Assembly (NCBI GenBank): GCA_034431765.1
Contig: DAOUDD010000010.1
Location: 1 to 64,000 of the forward strand
DNA length: 64,000 nt
Direction of reading: 5' to 3'
Source: DASYAN01 sp034431765
GTDB lineage: Bacteria > Chloroflexota > Ktedonobacteria > Ktedonobacterales > Ktedonobacteraceae
The position numbers and the translations under genes were made by a program. A model generated the notes under the pieces. The model ran no database searches, had not been told where the DNA came from, and was given only the letters and a program-made list of their open reading frames with translations. This document shows positions 1 to 9,209 of the stretch, piece by piece (the first letter of the stretch is position 1; each line of letters begins with the position of its first letter).

Positions 1-2267
1 CGCTGCAGACGCGCCTGCTTGTCTCGCACATACAACTGCACTACTTCTTTGCCCACTCGTGACCCCGTATTAGTGATATCAACCGAGACCTGGAGTGTCT
101 CGTCCGGGTTCATCTCCTGCGTGCTCAGCCGCAGGGAGCTATAGCCGAACGTTGTGTAGGAGAGGCCAAAGCCAAAGGGAAACTGCGGGGCAATTCGTCT
201 TTTGTCATAGTAGCGATAGCCGACGAAGAGTCCTTCCCCATAGTAGACCTTGCCATTTTCACCTGGAAAGTCGAGGTAGGTCGGGTTATCCTCCACGCAC
301 ACCGGGAAGGTCTGAGGCAGTTTTCCAGAGGGCGTGACATCGCCAAAGAGCACATCGGCAATAGCGTTGCCACACTCCTGACCGGGATACCACGCCTGTA
401 TGACTGCCGCGACCTGATCGAGCCAGGGCATGATGATGGGTGAGCCGGTGTTGAGCACGACGATAGTGCGCGGATTGGCGGCAGCCACCTGCTCAACCAG
501 TGCATTTTGTCTTCCGGGCAGGTCCATATCCTGTCGGTCGAAGCCTTCGCTCTGCCACTCACCGCCAAAGCCAACATAGACGATGGCAACATCTGAATCT
601 GCCGCAAGCTTTGCCGCACGCTCAATGGCATTTGAGGGAACCGGTGGCGCGACACCCAGGCGTACAGCGGCCATCATTACATGAGATCTAGCAAAGTCGA
701 GCGTGAGTAGATACTTGCGTCCAGCCTCCAGAGAAACGGCCGCCTGAACCTCCGTACTGCCAAAACCAAAGAACTCTTTCCCAGGAGTCTGCTGCGTCCA
801 GTTTTCAATCACCTCATCCCCATCAATGGAGAGACGACTGAGGCCAGCACTGACCAGGGAGAACGCGTAGGAGCCTGTTTCAGCAGGCGTGAAGCGACCG
901 GTTAACCGTGCCGAAAACCCTAGCGGATCAACCCCTTCAGGAAGCTCGAACCACATAATATCTGTCGTCGAATATATCTCACGATTGACGGGAGTTCCAC
1001 TGAGATCGCCACTATTGAAATATTCGACTGCCAGGCCATGCTCGTTTCCTTGTGTCCCTGCTAACAACAGGTTGGTGTCGAATAAGGGGAGCAAGCGATA
1101 GTTTGTGCAACCCTGCTCGTAGCCCACATACACACCATCACCCAATTTCGCCATAAGACCCTCAAGAGGTGTCACAGCGTAATGTGCGTTAACCTGGGCG
1201 CTGCCTCCTCCAGTGGTTAGCGCCACCTGGACGTTGGGACCAATCATCGCTATGGAGGTGAGTTGTTGTGGGTCCAGAGGCAAGACCTGCCCTTCATTCT
1301 TAAGCAGGACGATGCCCTCGGCGGCTACCTCTCGCACCAGGGCACGGCGCTCTGGCAGATCAATGGCCTGCTCCTCTTGGGACTGCGGATGCTCAAAGAG
1401 GTCGGCTTTATGGAGCAAGAGGAGCAGGCGACGGACACTGGTATCAATCGTCTCTTCCGCCACCTCGCCACGTTCAACGGCTTCGAGTAGCCTCTCGCCG
1501 CGCCAGCGTGGGATAGGCATTTCCAGATCGAGCCCTGCATTGACCGAGGCGGCCGTGCTCTTGACCGACTCAAACCAGTCAGAGATCACTACACCATCGA
1601 AGCCCCACTCGTCGCGCAAAATCTCGGTTAGCAGATAGGGACTCTCTGAGGCAGCAACACCGTTCACCAGGTTATAAGCAGCCATGATGGTCCACGGCCT
1701 GCACTCACGCACAACAGCCTCGAAGGGTTGCAGATAGATTTCGCGTAGTGCTCGTTCGCGCACCTCGGAACTGAGACTGTAGCGTTCGAACTCTTCGTCG
1801 TTACAGACATAGTGCTTGATCGAAGCCCCCACGCCTTCTCGCTGTAGGCCAGTGATATAGGCCACCGCCAGGCGAGCGGAGAGATAAGGATCTTCGGAGA
1901 AGCATTCAAAGTTGCGCCCACCCAGCGGCGAACGTTGAATATTGACGGTAGGACCAAGCAGTACCTGTGCACCCTTCATTTTAGCCTCGTCCGCCAGTGC
2001 CTGCCCGACACGCTCCACCAGTTCCGTGTTCCAGGTTGCAGCAAGCGAGATTCCTGCAGGGAAGCAAGTTGTCTTCACACCAGTGGTGAAGCTTCCGGCT
2101 CCACGAGCTCCATTGGGACCGTCAGTCATCTTCAATGAAGGAATACCCAGTCGCTCAACGGGAACGGTGTACCACATATTCATGCCAGCGAGCAGTGCCA
2201 CTTTTTCCTGAAGAGTCATCTGACTGAGCAGATCTTCGATGAACGAAGGAACAGAGGAAGAGGACAT
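1..2267 (-). CDS. Glycoside hydrolase family 3 beta-glucosidase, 3' end outside window
   Basis: An open frame runs from an ATG at 2265-2267, preceded by AAGGAG, to the left edge (about 755 codons), so the stop is not seen. The GH3 N-terminal barrel opens with residues such as KMTDGPNGAR and reaches the nucleophile motif SDW (D230, codon at 1578-1580). KHYVCNDEE matches the GH3 catalytic-site Lys-His. About residues 410-530 look like a PA14 insert (starting EYFNSGDLSGTP), as in PA14-containing beta-glucosidases, followed by the C-terminal sandwich domain and the beginning of a fibronectin-III-like domain at the window edge. No signal peptide is visible, so a cytoplasmic enzyme acting on imported oligosaccharides is likely. 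It follows the sugar-isomerase gene by 35 bp on the same strand, probably in one operon. Exact substrate cannot be told. Confidence 0.93.
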   Translation of the reverse strand, partial: MSSSSVPSFIEDLLSQMTLQEKVALLAGMNMWYTVPVERLGIPSLKMTDGPNGARGAGSFTTGVKTTCFPAGISLAATWNTELVERVGQALADEAKMKGAQVLLGPTVNIQRSPLGGRNFECFSEDPYLSARLAVAYITGLQREGVGASIKHYVCNDEEFERYSLSSEVRERALREIYLQPFEAVVRECRPWTIMAAYNLVNGVAASESPYLLTEILRDEWGFDGVVISDWFESVKSTAASVNAGLDLEMPIPRWRGERLLEAVERGEVAEETIDTSVRRLLLLLHKADLFEHPQSQEEQAIDLPERRALVREVAAEGIVLLKNEGQVLPLDPQQLTSIAMIGPNVQVALTTGGGSAQVNAHYAVTPLEGLMAKLGDGVYVGYEQGCTNYRLLPLFDTNLLLAGTQGNEHGLAVEYFNSGDLSGTPVNREIYSTTDIMWFELPEGVDPLGFSARLTGRFTPAETGSYAFSLVSAGLSRLSIDGDEVIENWTQQTPGKEFFGFGSTEVQAAVSLEAGRKYLLTLDFARSHVMMAAVRLGVAPPVPSNAIERAAKLAADSDVAIVYVGFGGEWQSEGFDRQDMDLPGRQNALVEQVAAANPRTIVVLNTGSPIIMPWLDQVAAVIQAWYPGQECGNAIADVLFGDVTPSGKLPQTFPVCVEDNPTYLDFPGENGKVYYGEGLFVGYRYYDKRRIAPQFPFGFGLSYTTFGYSSLRLSTQEMNPDETLQVSVDITNTGSRVGKEVVQLYVRDKQARLQ

Positions 2268-2302
2268 GAGCGTACTCCTTTTTGAGAACACTACAATGTG
2301 TG

Positions 2303-3133
2303 TTATAACGCAACTTCCAGGCGCTTGAGCCAGGCAAGATGTTCGGGCAGAGCTATTTCGGGATCGGCGAGTTCGAGGTGCCAGCGCTTCTCCCATTCGA
2401 CGGAGATGTAGCCGGAGTAGCCATGCTGGCGCAGCAATTGAAGCTGTTCACGTACGGGAACTTCGCCCTCGCCGAGCAGGACAAGCTGCCACTCTGTACG
2501 TGCCGGGGGAACGAGCAAAGCGTCCTTGACATGTACGTGAACAATGCGCTCTCCTAACAATTGCATAACCTCTGTCGCACTTTCTCCGACTCGGTAGGGG
2601 TGCTGGCTATCCCAGAGTGCACCGATAGCCTGAGATTGCACCTGTTGCAGTACGGAGGAGACGCGGCGAGCTGAGGAGTAGGCGTCATGTGTCTCAAGAG
2701 CGATACGTACATTAGCCTGCTCTGCTTCGGGAGCCACTGTGCGTAGCACTTCTGCAACGTTGCTGTCTTCCTCTTCTGGCGTCAGTTGAGGCTGGCGATC
2801 AGGCGTGCTATGTCCGCCAAATACGCGGAGCACAGGAATGTGTGTTTTTCTGGCAAGATTAATCCAGGCGCGCAGTGTTTCAACCTGCTGAGCACGCTCT
2901 TCTGGGGTGGACTGATTAAGTGTGCAGGATGTATCAAGGGCACAGACATCAATATTTTGTGTTCGAGCGAGGAGAACGACATCCACAATCTTATCGGCGT
3001 CATTCATTGGATCGAGAATCTCACCATCGAGGAGACGGAGTTCAATTCCATCATATCCCATATGCACAGCATGATCAACTATCTGTTCACCGCTCCATTT
3101 AGGGCAGGCAAGGGTGCTGAAAGCAAATTTCAA
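2303..3133 (-). CDS. Sugar phosphate isomerase/epimerase family protein (TIM barrel)
   Basis: 276 residues with the xylose-isomerase-like/AP-endonuclease-2 barrel: N-terminal MKFAFSTLACPKW, GYDGIELR on strand 2, RIALETHD near residue 145, ALWDSQHPY near 190, and YISVEWEKRW near the C terminus. The acidic and His residues at strand ends fit a divalent-metal site. Such enzymes isomerise or epimerise sugars or inositol derivatives; the specific substrate is not readable. The start is TTG (3131-3133) with AGAGAG about 10 bases upstream; no better in-frame ATG precedes it. Between an APH-fold kinase and a GH3 glycosidase, it likely handles the freed sugar. Confidence 0.85.
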   Translation of the reverse strand: MKFAFSTLACPKWSGEQIVDHAVHMGYDGIELRLLDGEILDPMNDADKIVDVVLLARTQNIDVCALDTSCTLNQSTPEERAQQVETLRAWINLARKTHIPVLRVFGGHSTPDRQPQLTPEEEDSNVAEVLRTVAPEAEQANVRIALETHDAYSSARRVSSVLQQVQSQAIGALWDSQHPYRVGESATEVMQLLGERIVHVHVKDALLVPPARTEWQLVLLGEGEVPVREQLQLLRQHGYSGYISVEWEKRWHLELADPEIALPEHLAWLKRLEVAL

Positions 3134-3200
3134 GATTGTTCGTCTCTCTTTCTAGTTTCTCTAACGTTGTTGCATCTCTTTTGACACGTGTGACACTAGA

Positions 3201-4217
3201 TTATGGTTGATGAGCTGCGAGGGCAGCTCTTAAACTGCCTTCTGGATAGCTCCGTTCCTGTGGATGCAAACTGTGCTCACAACGAGCGGCATATGCCATA
3301 TTATACGCTCTCGCCGCTGCCAGGGTACTTCTTTCGGCTTGCGTAAAGGGTTGCCCGCGAGCAAGCTCGTACTCCTGCACGAAGGCGAAAGATTCTTCGG
3401 GCGTAGGAAAAGGAGAGGTAGTCCACATCTCGTTGTACGTAAAGCCCGTAGCAGCGCCAGCCACAATGACAGGCTCTTTATCCAGAGCGAGACTGTCCCA
3501 ATCGTAGATTACGCGTACATGTTTTCCAATATAGCGGAAGTGCTTGATGCTCCAATCGGTATGGCCGATGACGAGTTTACCAGCACCACTAGCAATAGCT
3601 GCCTTTGCACGCCTGGCGATATCGTCAATCCACTCAGCTCCCGCAGACGTTGCAGAGAAATCGAAGATAGCATTGTGTGGAGCGGGCCAAAGCACATCAG
3701 AGGGTAAACGGCGGTCGAGCGCGTGAGAATCTACATCTGGGAGCGCAGCGGGAGAGTTCAGGAGCTTGATAAGCTGTGCAAGCATCTGGGCCAGAGAGCG
3801 CCGATAGAATGGATCGTGCGCATCGTGGTAGACACCTTCGTCAACGAGTTCTTCGACGACAGCATGACCGGCTGCGAGCGGTTTTGGCGGGAGTAATGGA
3901 TCAGGGCAGGGATAGCCTGAAGCAACGAGATAGCGTTGGACAGCAAAGACTGCTGATAACGCAGCAAGAGAACGAGTCGGTGGATGAGCCTTGATGACAA
4001 TCCCTCGCCCATCAGAGAGACGGAGACCAAAAACAGCTCCCTGGCTTGCTTCAAAAAAGCGTGTTTCATCGATAGCACTCCCCAACTGGGACTGGCAAAA
4101 GGCTACTATTGTGCTTGCGATGAGTTGCGGATCAGCACGCCTAAAAATTGCCTGTAAGAGGAATGGGCTATGCCAGCGCTCCAGGTAGGCACCAATTAGT
4201 TCGACGAGTTTATCCAT
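3201..4217 (-). CDS. Aminoglycoside phosphotransferase (APH) fold kinase
   Basis: About 338 residues. Kinase-like features: a lysine strand (GIVIKAHPP) near residue 75, VVEELVDEG as hinge, the Brenner-type catalytic loop GHTDWSIKH (the usual HGDLHPGN with Asn replaced by His), and the metal-binding IYDWDS. APH-fold proteins phosphorylate antibiotics, choline, homoserine or sugars; nothing here picks one, and the sugar context favours a metabolic small-molecule kinase. I chose ATG at 4215-4217 because AGAGGTG lies 6 bases upstream; an in-frame GTG at 4226 is the alternative. Leftward neighbours follow within 70 bp, suggesting co-transcription. Confidence 0.8.
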   Translation of the reverse strand: MDKLVELIGAYLERWHSPFLLQAIFRRADPQLIASTIVAFCQSQLGSAIDETRFFEASQGAVFGLRLSDGRGIVIKAHPPTRSLAALSAVFAVQRYLVASGYPCPDPLLPPKPLAAGHAVVEELVDEGVYHDAHDPFYRRSLAQMLAQLIKLLNSPAALPDVDSHALDRRLPSDVLWPAPHNAIFDFSATSAGAEWIDDIARRAKAAIASGAGKLVIGHTDWSIKHFRYIGKHVRVIYDWDSLALDKEPVIVAGAATGFTYNEMWTTSPFPTPEESFAFVQEYELARGQPFTQAERSTLAAARAYNMAYAARCEHSLHPQERSYPEGSLRAALAAHQP

Positions 4218-4330
4218 AGAATACACCTCTTATTGCAGTAAGATCTGATCTCGACACGCACCATAAAATATGATAGCATCCATCGCGAACAAATTACACA
4301 CTTATTCAGGCTATAAGAAATGGAGAAATT

Positions 4331-4816
4331 GTGTATACACCCATTCTCGCCACGCTCGGCTACGTGCTATCTCCTGATGGAGAGCAGGTGTTGATGATTC
4401 ACCGTAACAAGCGTGCTAACGATATTCACTTTGGCAAATATAACGGATTGGGCGGAAAAGCGCTAGCGAACGAAGATATTGCCACATGTATGAAACGGGA
4501 GTTGTATGAGGAATCAGGAGTGATTGCGGACTCGATGGTCTTGCGTGGGACGATTTCATGGCCAGGCTTTGGCAAGCGTGGCGAGGACTGGTTTGGTTTT
4601 ATCTTTCGGATTGAGCACTGGCATGGAGAGGTGCACGAGGGTAATGCTGAGGGAACGCTGGAGTGGGTTTCGGTTAGCTCTCTGACAACCCTTCCCCTCT
4701 GGCCGAGTGACCACAAATTTCTGCCGATGGTTTTTGATGCTGATCCACACCCATTTCACGGCTGCATGCCATACGAGAATGGTGAGATGCTCAGTTGGAG
4801 CTATGTACGGCTGTAG
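4331..4816 (+). CDS. NUDIX hydrolase, 8-oxo-dGTP diphosphatase-like (MutT/MTH1 group)
   Basis: 161 residues with a clear Nudix box GX5EX7REUXEEXGU: the Gly-Gly-Lys start at about residue 41, then RELYEESGV carrying the metal-binding glutamates. The surrounding sequence (NKRANDIHFGKYNGLGGK, WPGFGKRGEDWFGFIF) resembles bacterial MTH1-like 8-oxo-dGTP diphosphatases, which sanitise the nucleotide pool. The start is GTG at 4331 with TGGAGA 5 bases upstream; the nearby ATG at 4320 is out of frame. It is divergent from the APH-fold gene and ends before a strong bidirectional terminator. Confidence 0.88.
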   Translation: MYTPILATLGYVLSPDGEQVLMIHRNKRANDIHFGKYNGLGGKALANEDIATCMKRELYEESGVIADSMVLRGTISWPGFGKRGEDWFGFIFRIEHWHGEVHEGNAEGTLEWVSVSSLTTLPLWPSDHKFLPMVFDADPHPFHGCMPYENGEMLSWSYVRL

Positions 4817-4849
4817 CTCAAAGGATTACAGAGTAGTAGCTATCTTCTC

Positions 4850-4900
4850 AAAACGAGAAGCTACGCTATTTCCTTGCAGAATAGCGTAGCTTCTCGTTTT
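4850..4900. terminator. Bidirectional rho-independent-type terminator
   Basis: A perfect 21-bp inverted repeat (arms 4850-4870 and 4880-4900, loop 9 nt). The arms begin AAAA and end TTTT, so each strand carries a stem followed by a T run. It sits between convergent genes (NUDIX and DUF2382) and can stop both. Confidence 0.9.
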
Positions 4901-4926
4901 CTGAGCATAAGAGCAAAGTACTTGCT

Positions 4927-5910
4927 CTACTCTGCTCTTGTTACATCCTCAACGTCCGAGGTCTGAGCGCGATTGTCATGAACGATCACATTGCCGACAC
5001 GTTCGACGCGCACCTCTTCATGACGCACGGGTTCAACGAGGTGGCGTTCTTCCTGCAGGGTCTGTTTGCGGATGAGAATCTCTTCCACAACGACTGGCTG
5101 CTTCTGGATAAACACCTGCTCCTCGTGAACAAGAATGCGCAGTTGTCCATCGCCGCGCAGAGCGTCCTCAAGCTGTTGTGCATTTGGAAACACTGTTGCA
5201 TTTCCCTGCATAAGGGGCTGAGCCGCACCCTGATAGTTGGGCGGTAACATATTCTCGTTAAAGATGGGCGGTTGTGGCTGCGGAGAGAAAGGTGGCGGTT
5301 GCGTTGGCAGAAATGTTGCAGCCTGCGTTCCTGCGGGAGGATCGGCGGGTTGTGGAGGTGCGGACGGTTGTGGTGGATCGATGGGTACACGTTCGATTGT
5401 AACCTCTTCACGTGTGACCGGAACGACAAACGTTTTGTTCTCGGTGATGACACGCTTATGGATACGAATCTCCCCAACCACGGCCACCTGCTTACTGACC
5501 TGTGCCACTTCCTGACGCAAGAGAATTGCACGCTCACCGCCCATGGAGGATGGCAAGAAGATATTATATCCTCCATAGCGCTGCAGCACGTCACGCACCT
5601 CTAGACCGCGATCAAACGGATCAGCAACGACTAGAGTCGAGCCAGAGCTAAGCTCATGCTGATACAGATTGCGCTGTTCCTCTGTCAATTCTGTAAATGT
5701 GGGATCATCTGTAGTGGTTTCTGAAGTTGACTGTGAGCCTGAGAATGCGTTTCTCAGAGAAGAAAAAATGCCGCCACTACCAGAGTTTTGTCCGATTATA
5801 CGAACCGAGTTCTCATCCCAGCCAGCGCGTCGCAGTTCATCGACGGCCTGACGTGCCAGATTTGCGTCACGAAAAACGCCAACAACTCGTGCCCGTTCAC
5901 TTATTGTCAT
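4927..5910 (-). CDS. YsnF/AvaK-type DUF2382 stress protein with N-terminal GsiB/17M-like domain
   Basis: 327 residues. The N-terminal 100 residues (VVGVFRDANLARQAVDELRRAGW, then RYGGYNIFLP) match the general-stress-protein-17M-like domain. Two DUF2382 units follow: residues about 130-175 (QVAVVGEIRIHKRVI, VPVTREEVTIERVPI) and about 265-310 (VVVEEILIRKQTL, VEPVRHEEVRVERVG). They are separated by a Pro/Gln-rich linker (about 178-225). DUF2382 proteins are associated with stress but have no proven biochemical role. The ATG is preceded by GAGGAG 6 bases upstream. It is transcribed divergently from the second DUF2382 gene across a 278-bp AT-rich gap. Confidence 0.85.
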   Translation of the reverse strand: MTISERARVVGVFRDANLARQAVDELRRAGWDENSVRIIGQNSGSGGIFSSLRNAFSGSQSTSETTTDDPTFTELTEEQRNLYQHELSSGSTLVVADPFDRGLEVRDVLQRYGGYNIFLPSSMGGERAILLRQEVAQVSKQVAVVGEIRIHKRVITENKTFVVPVTREEVTIERVPIDPPQPSAPPQPADPPAGTQAATFLPTQPPPFSPQPQPPIFNENMLPPNYQGAAQPLMQGNATVFPNAQQLEDALRGDGQLRILVHEEQVFIQKQPVVVEEILIRKQTLQEERHLVEPVRHEEVRVERVGNVIVHDNRAQTSDVEDVTRAE

Positions 5911-6188
5911 AGATTACTCCTCATCACCAAGTAGAAATCTAGCGAAAAACATACTATAGCCTTTACTCTGAATACGAGACAGAACAAAAATGTGTGACAG
6001 AGACGAATTCGACAAAGAATTTAATAGCAATTTTCTTATTGTAGCGCTTGTTTGTCTCTCTTTTTGAGAGTGATCCGTGTAACATACGAAAAACAAAACA
6101 ATCTCGTCGAAAGACTGGATGTGTACATCATTCTCCGCACTTATACATTGGCGAGATTAAGAAATAGTGAGATTAAAGGAGCATAACA

Positions 6189-6968
6189 ATGACAAACTAT
6201 TCACAAGTAATCGTTGGGGTCTTCAATACCGAAACGGACGCAAAGAACGCTCTTGATGCACTGCGCAATGCAGGCTTCAAACAGGATCAGCTTGGCTTCG
6301 CACTGCGCGAAGGTGGGCTTGGAACCAGCACATTGCGCGATGACCTGGTAAAGCTGGGTATTCAGCAGGATCAGGCTGACTACTACTATAGCGAGTACCA
6401 GAATGGTCGCCCGATTGTATCTGTACGTGCTGATGGCCGTGAGCAAGAGGCAGCAAGCATCCTGAGCAACTATGGCTCATACGACTATGGGACACAGAGT
6501 GGTACAGCGACAACAGGAACCAACGCGTATGCTGATCGTGCAGCTTATGCACAGACGACTGCGACGGATGACGAGCGCCGTGCTATGAAGTTGCGCGAGG
6601 AGCAGTTGAACGTGCAGAAGCAAGCCGTTCAGGCCGGTGAAGTGCGCCTGCATAAAGAAGTTGTTGCTGAGCAGCAGAACATCGACGTACCCGTACAGCG
6701 CGAAGAAGTGTACATCGAGCAGCGCCCGGTGACAGGTGGACAGGTTTCTGATACTCCTATCGGAACAGATGAGACGATCCGTGTCCCAGTAACTGAGGAG
6801 CAGGTTAACGTCACGAAGAGCACTGTTGAGACCGGTGAAGTTAGTATCGGCAAGCGTGCGGTACAAGAGACCCAGCATGTTACTGATACCGTTCGCAAGG
6901 AGCGCCCGGTTCTGGAGCGTGAGGGCGATGCCCGCATTCACACAAACGACGATCTGACAAATCGCTAA
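6189..6968 (+). CDS. YsnF/AvaK-type DUF2382 stress protein
   Basis: 259 residues with the same plan as its divergent neighbour: an N-terminal flavin-like/17M domain (VGVFNTETDAKNALDALRNAGF, SNYGSYDYG) and two DUF2382 repeats, residues about 135-185 (QAVQAGEVRLHKEVV, VPVQREEVYIEQRPV) and about 195-250 (STVETGEVSIGKRAV). It is strongly charged with no membrane segment, so cytoplasmic. The ATG has AGGAG 7 bases upstream. The two paralogues facing away from one another suggest a local duplication and a shared stress-responsive control region. Confidence 0.86.
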   Translation: MTNYSQVIVGVFNTETDAKNALDALRNAGFKQDQLGFALREGGLGTSTLRDDLVKLGIQQDQADYYYSEYQNGRPIVSVRADGREQEAASILSNYGSYDYGTQSGTATTGTNAYADRAAYAQTTATDDERRAMKLREEQLNVQKQAVQAGEVRLHKEVVAEQQNIDVPVQREEVYIEQRPVTGGQVSDTPIGTDETIRVPVTEEQVNVTKSTVETGEVSIGKRAVQETQHVTDTVRKERPVLEREGDARIHTNDDLTNR

Positions 6969-6985
6969 GCCTACTTTTCGTAGAT

Positions 6986-7025
6986 AAAAAGTGAGAGAGC
7001 AGTCATTGCTACCCTCTCACTTTTT
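6986..7025. terminator. Terminator hairpin, both strands
   Basis: 12-bp perfect stem (6986-6997 with 7014-7025), 16-nt loop, flanked by A5 and T6. It lies between the convergent DUF2382 and ThuA genes. Confidence 0.88.
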
Positions 7026-7085
7026 TCGTTGTATGGGAAATGCAGAAGAATACACCGACTAAGCTTAGTGTTTGAGAAAGAATGG

Positions 7086-7808
7086 CTATTTTTCTACTTT
7101 TGGCGTGTTCCCATACACAACTGTTGTGTGCGAAGCTGGGGCAGCCCATTGGACGGCGTTGGAAATAACACGTTGGATCTGTGGATTGTGATATGTAGGG
7201 ATACTCTCATGTCCTGGGCGGAAATAGAAGATTTTGCCCTGTCCACGGGTATAGCAACAGCCGCTACGGAAGATCTCACCGCCGCTGAACCAACTCACAA
7301 AGACCAGCGTCTCAGGCTGAGGAATATCGAAAAACTCGCCATACATCTCCTCGTGCTCTAACTCAATATACTCGCCAACTCCTTCCGCAATGGGGTGTCC
7401 TGGAGAGACCACCCAGAGACGCTCGTGATCATTTTCCTCGCGCCATTTCAGATTACAAGTTGTACCCATCAAACGACGAAAGATTTTTGAGTAATGTCCT
7501 GAGTGAAGAACGACCAGGCCCATACCATCTAAGACACGCTTCTGAACATGATCCACAATCGCGTCCTGTACCTCATGATGAGCCATATGGCCCCACCAAA
7601 TCAGCACATCGGTGTTCTTCAGAACCTCCTCAGTCAGACCGTGCTCAGGCTCATCGAGCGTGGCGGTACGCACAGTTAGCCCTGTGGTCTTACCCAGAGC
7701 AGTTGCAATGACTGTATGCATACCCTCAGGATAGATTTTGGTGACCTCGGGCCAGTGACGCTCGTGACGGAACTCGTTCCAGACGGTAACGCGTATGTTG
7801 GATGCCAT
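7086..7808 (-). CDS. ThuA-like (trehalose utilization) domain protein
   Basis: 240 residues with the ThuA class-I glutamine-amidotransferase-like fold: VTVWNEFRHE at the start, DVLIWWGHMAHHEV near residue 90, GMGLVVLHSGHYSK near 115, and RGQGKIFYFRPGHESIPTY near 190. ThuA proteins act in disaccharide or inositol metabolism, with no firm reaction assigned. The ATG has GAGGA 6 bases upstream. A second ThuA gene lies at 56142-56786. Confidence 0.85.
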   Translation of the reverse strand: MASNIRVTVWNEFRHERHWPEVTKIYPEGMHTVIATALGKTTGLTVRTATLDEPEHGLTEEVLKNTDVLIWWGHMAHHEVQDAIVDHVQKRVLDGMGLVVLHSGHYSKIFRRLMGTTCNLKWREENDHERLWVVSPGHPIAEGVGEYIELEHEEMYGEFFDIPQPETLVFVSWFSGGEIFRSGCCYTRGQGKIFYFRPGHESIPTYHNPQIQRVISNAVQWAAPASHTTVVYGNTPKVEK

Positions 7809-7960
7809 TCGGTTCCTCTTTCTGTTCTAAAGATAATCGCAATTCCTGAAAAAATTCTGCAACCTATACTTGCATTTCTACGTCTACATGATACCATAGA
7901 AAATGCCTCGGAACAGACAGACAGAATACGCAATACTCATTTATGAAAGGTTCCACACTT

Positions 7961-9112
7961 ATGGCAAAGAAGAAACGGAGCAATACATCCAAAGCTGGAC
8001 AGGGGAGAGAAGCGAATCGCGAACGCGTTGTCCAGCAAGTCCGACAGGAGCAGATTGCAGAGCTGCCTCGCATACGTACTGACCAGTCACAGCAAGGCGT
8101 ACACGTTGCAGAAGCAGGTGTTGATACCGGTTCATTATTATCCAAAAGAGGGCCTGTTTCTGAGACACGTAACAACCGTGTCACTCAACCACCCAGATCA
8201 AATGGAACCAATACTTCGCAAAAGCGGCGACGCTATGTACGGAAAAGCTGGTTGCAACGCAATCCATGGGCAATTATCGTTGGAGCGCTAGCAGTAGCAG
8301 CGATTGTTGTTGGCAGCTTTATCCTCATTGCGAACAGTCGGAATAATGGAGCGACTATCGGTGGAACGAACGATACTGTTTTGAAACAAGTCACATCGGT
8401 TTCTCAGAGTGTTTCAGCGAGCGTGAACACTGGCGATCTACAAAATGTTCTGACGCCTCCACCAGGAAATGCTCCACCATTGAACGGAGCAAACGGAAAG
8501 CCACAGATTTTTTTCTATGGAGCCGATTTCTGCCCATATTGCGCCGCAGAACGTTGGTCGCTTGTCGTTGCTTTGAGCCGCTTTGGAACCTTTAGTGAAC
8601 TTCCGCAAACGACCTCCAGTAGCACTGACACTGACCCCAACACAGCAACATTCTCTTTCCATGGAGCCAGGTACAGCAGTTCTTACATTGATTTCGCGCC
8701 TCTGGAGGCGGAAACACGTGATCGACAGCCACTGGAGCAACCGACAGCAGAGCAACAACAGATTCTAACGCAGTACCAGGTAAATGGGTACCCATTCCTG
8801 AATATCGCAAACAAATACATCGGCAAAAATCCTGTCTTCAGCCCTGACGTATTGATTGGTCTGAGCCAGAAGGACATTGCAAGCAAGTTAACAGATCCGA
8901 GTCAGGACGTGACAAAAAACATCGTAGGGGGAGCTAACTACATCACTGCCGCAATCTGCTCAGCCACTAATAATCAACCTGCAAGCGCATGTACACAGGA
9001 GCCAATACCGACGATACAGAGTTCGCTCACGCAAAAGGCTCAGGCACCTTTTGATAATCAGTTGTACCAACCAGTTGCACTTGCGCGCCGCTCTTCTATT
9101 AGAACGGCGTAA
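7961..9112 (+). CDS. Membrane-anchored thioredoxin-like DUF929 protein
   Basis: About 383 residues from ATG 7961; an in-frame ATG at 7943 is less likely because AAAGG lies properly before 7961. A basic N-terminal tail (MAKKKRSN) and low-complexity segment lead to one membrane helix at about 103-125. The outer domain starts with GKPQIFFYGADFCPYC, i.e. a Cys-Pro-Tyr-Cys pair (C191, C194) in a thioredoxin-like setting, and ends with two further cysteines near residue 340. This matches DUF929. The topology points to an extracytoplasmic thiol-disulfide role, but no activity has been shown for the family. Confidence 0.8.
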   Translation: MAKKKRSNTSKAGQGREANRERVVQQVRQEQIAELPRIRTDQSQQGVHVAEAGVDTGSLLSKRGPVSETRNNRVTQPPRSNGTNTSQKRRRYVRKSWLQRNPWAIIVGALAVAAIVVGSFILIANSRNNGATIGGTNDTVLKQVTSVSQSVSASVNTGDLQNVLTPPPGNAPPLNGANGKPQIFFYGADFCPYCAAERWSLVVALSRFGTFSELPQTTSSSTDTDPNTATFSFHGARYSSSYIDFAPLEAETRDRQPLEQPTAEQQQILTQYQVNGYPFLNIANKYIGKNPVFSPDVLIGLSQKDIASKLTDPSQDVTKNIVGGANYITAAICSATNNQPASACTQEPIPTIQSSLTQKAQAPFDNQLYQPVALARRSSIRTA

Positions 9113-9209
9113 GATGCAATCATCAGATGCGAACATAGAACTTTCTTTCAGGAACAAGCCAATTTTGGGATAGTAGCATAGTAGCCATAGTAACAAGGAA
9201 GACTGCCTC

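Noticed and set aside
125..655. 176-codon minus-strand frame inside the GH3 gene
   Set aside because: Out of frame with the GH3 gene, no domain; the GH3 frame explains the region.
4986..5594. 202-codon minus-strand frame inside the DUF2382 gene
   Set aside because: Shifted shadow of the repeat-rich DUF2382 gene with random-looking composition.
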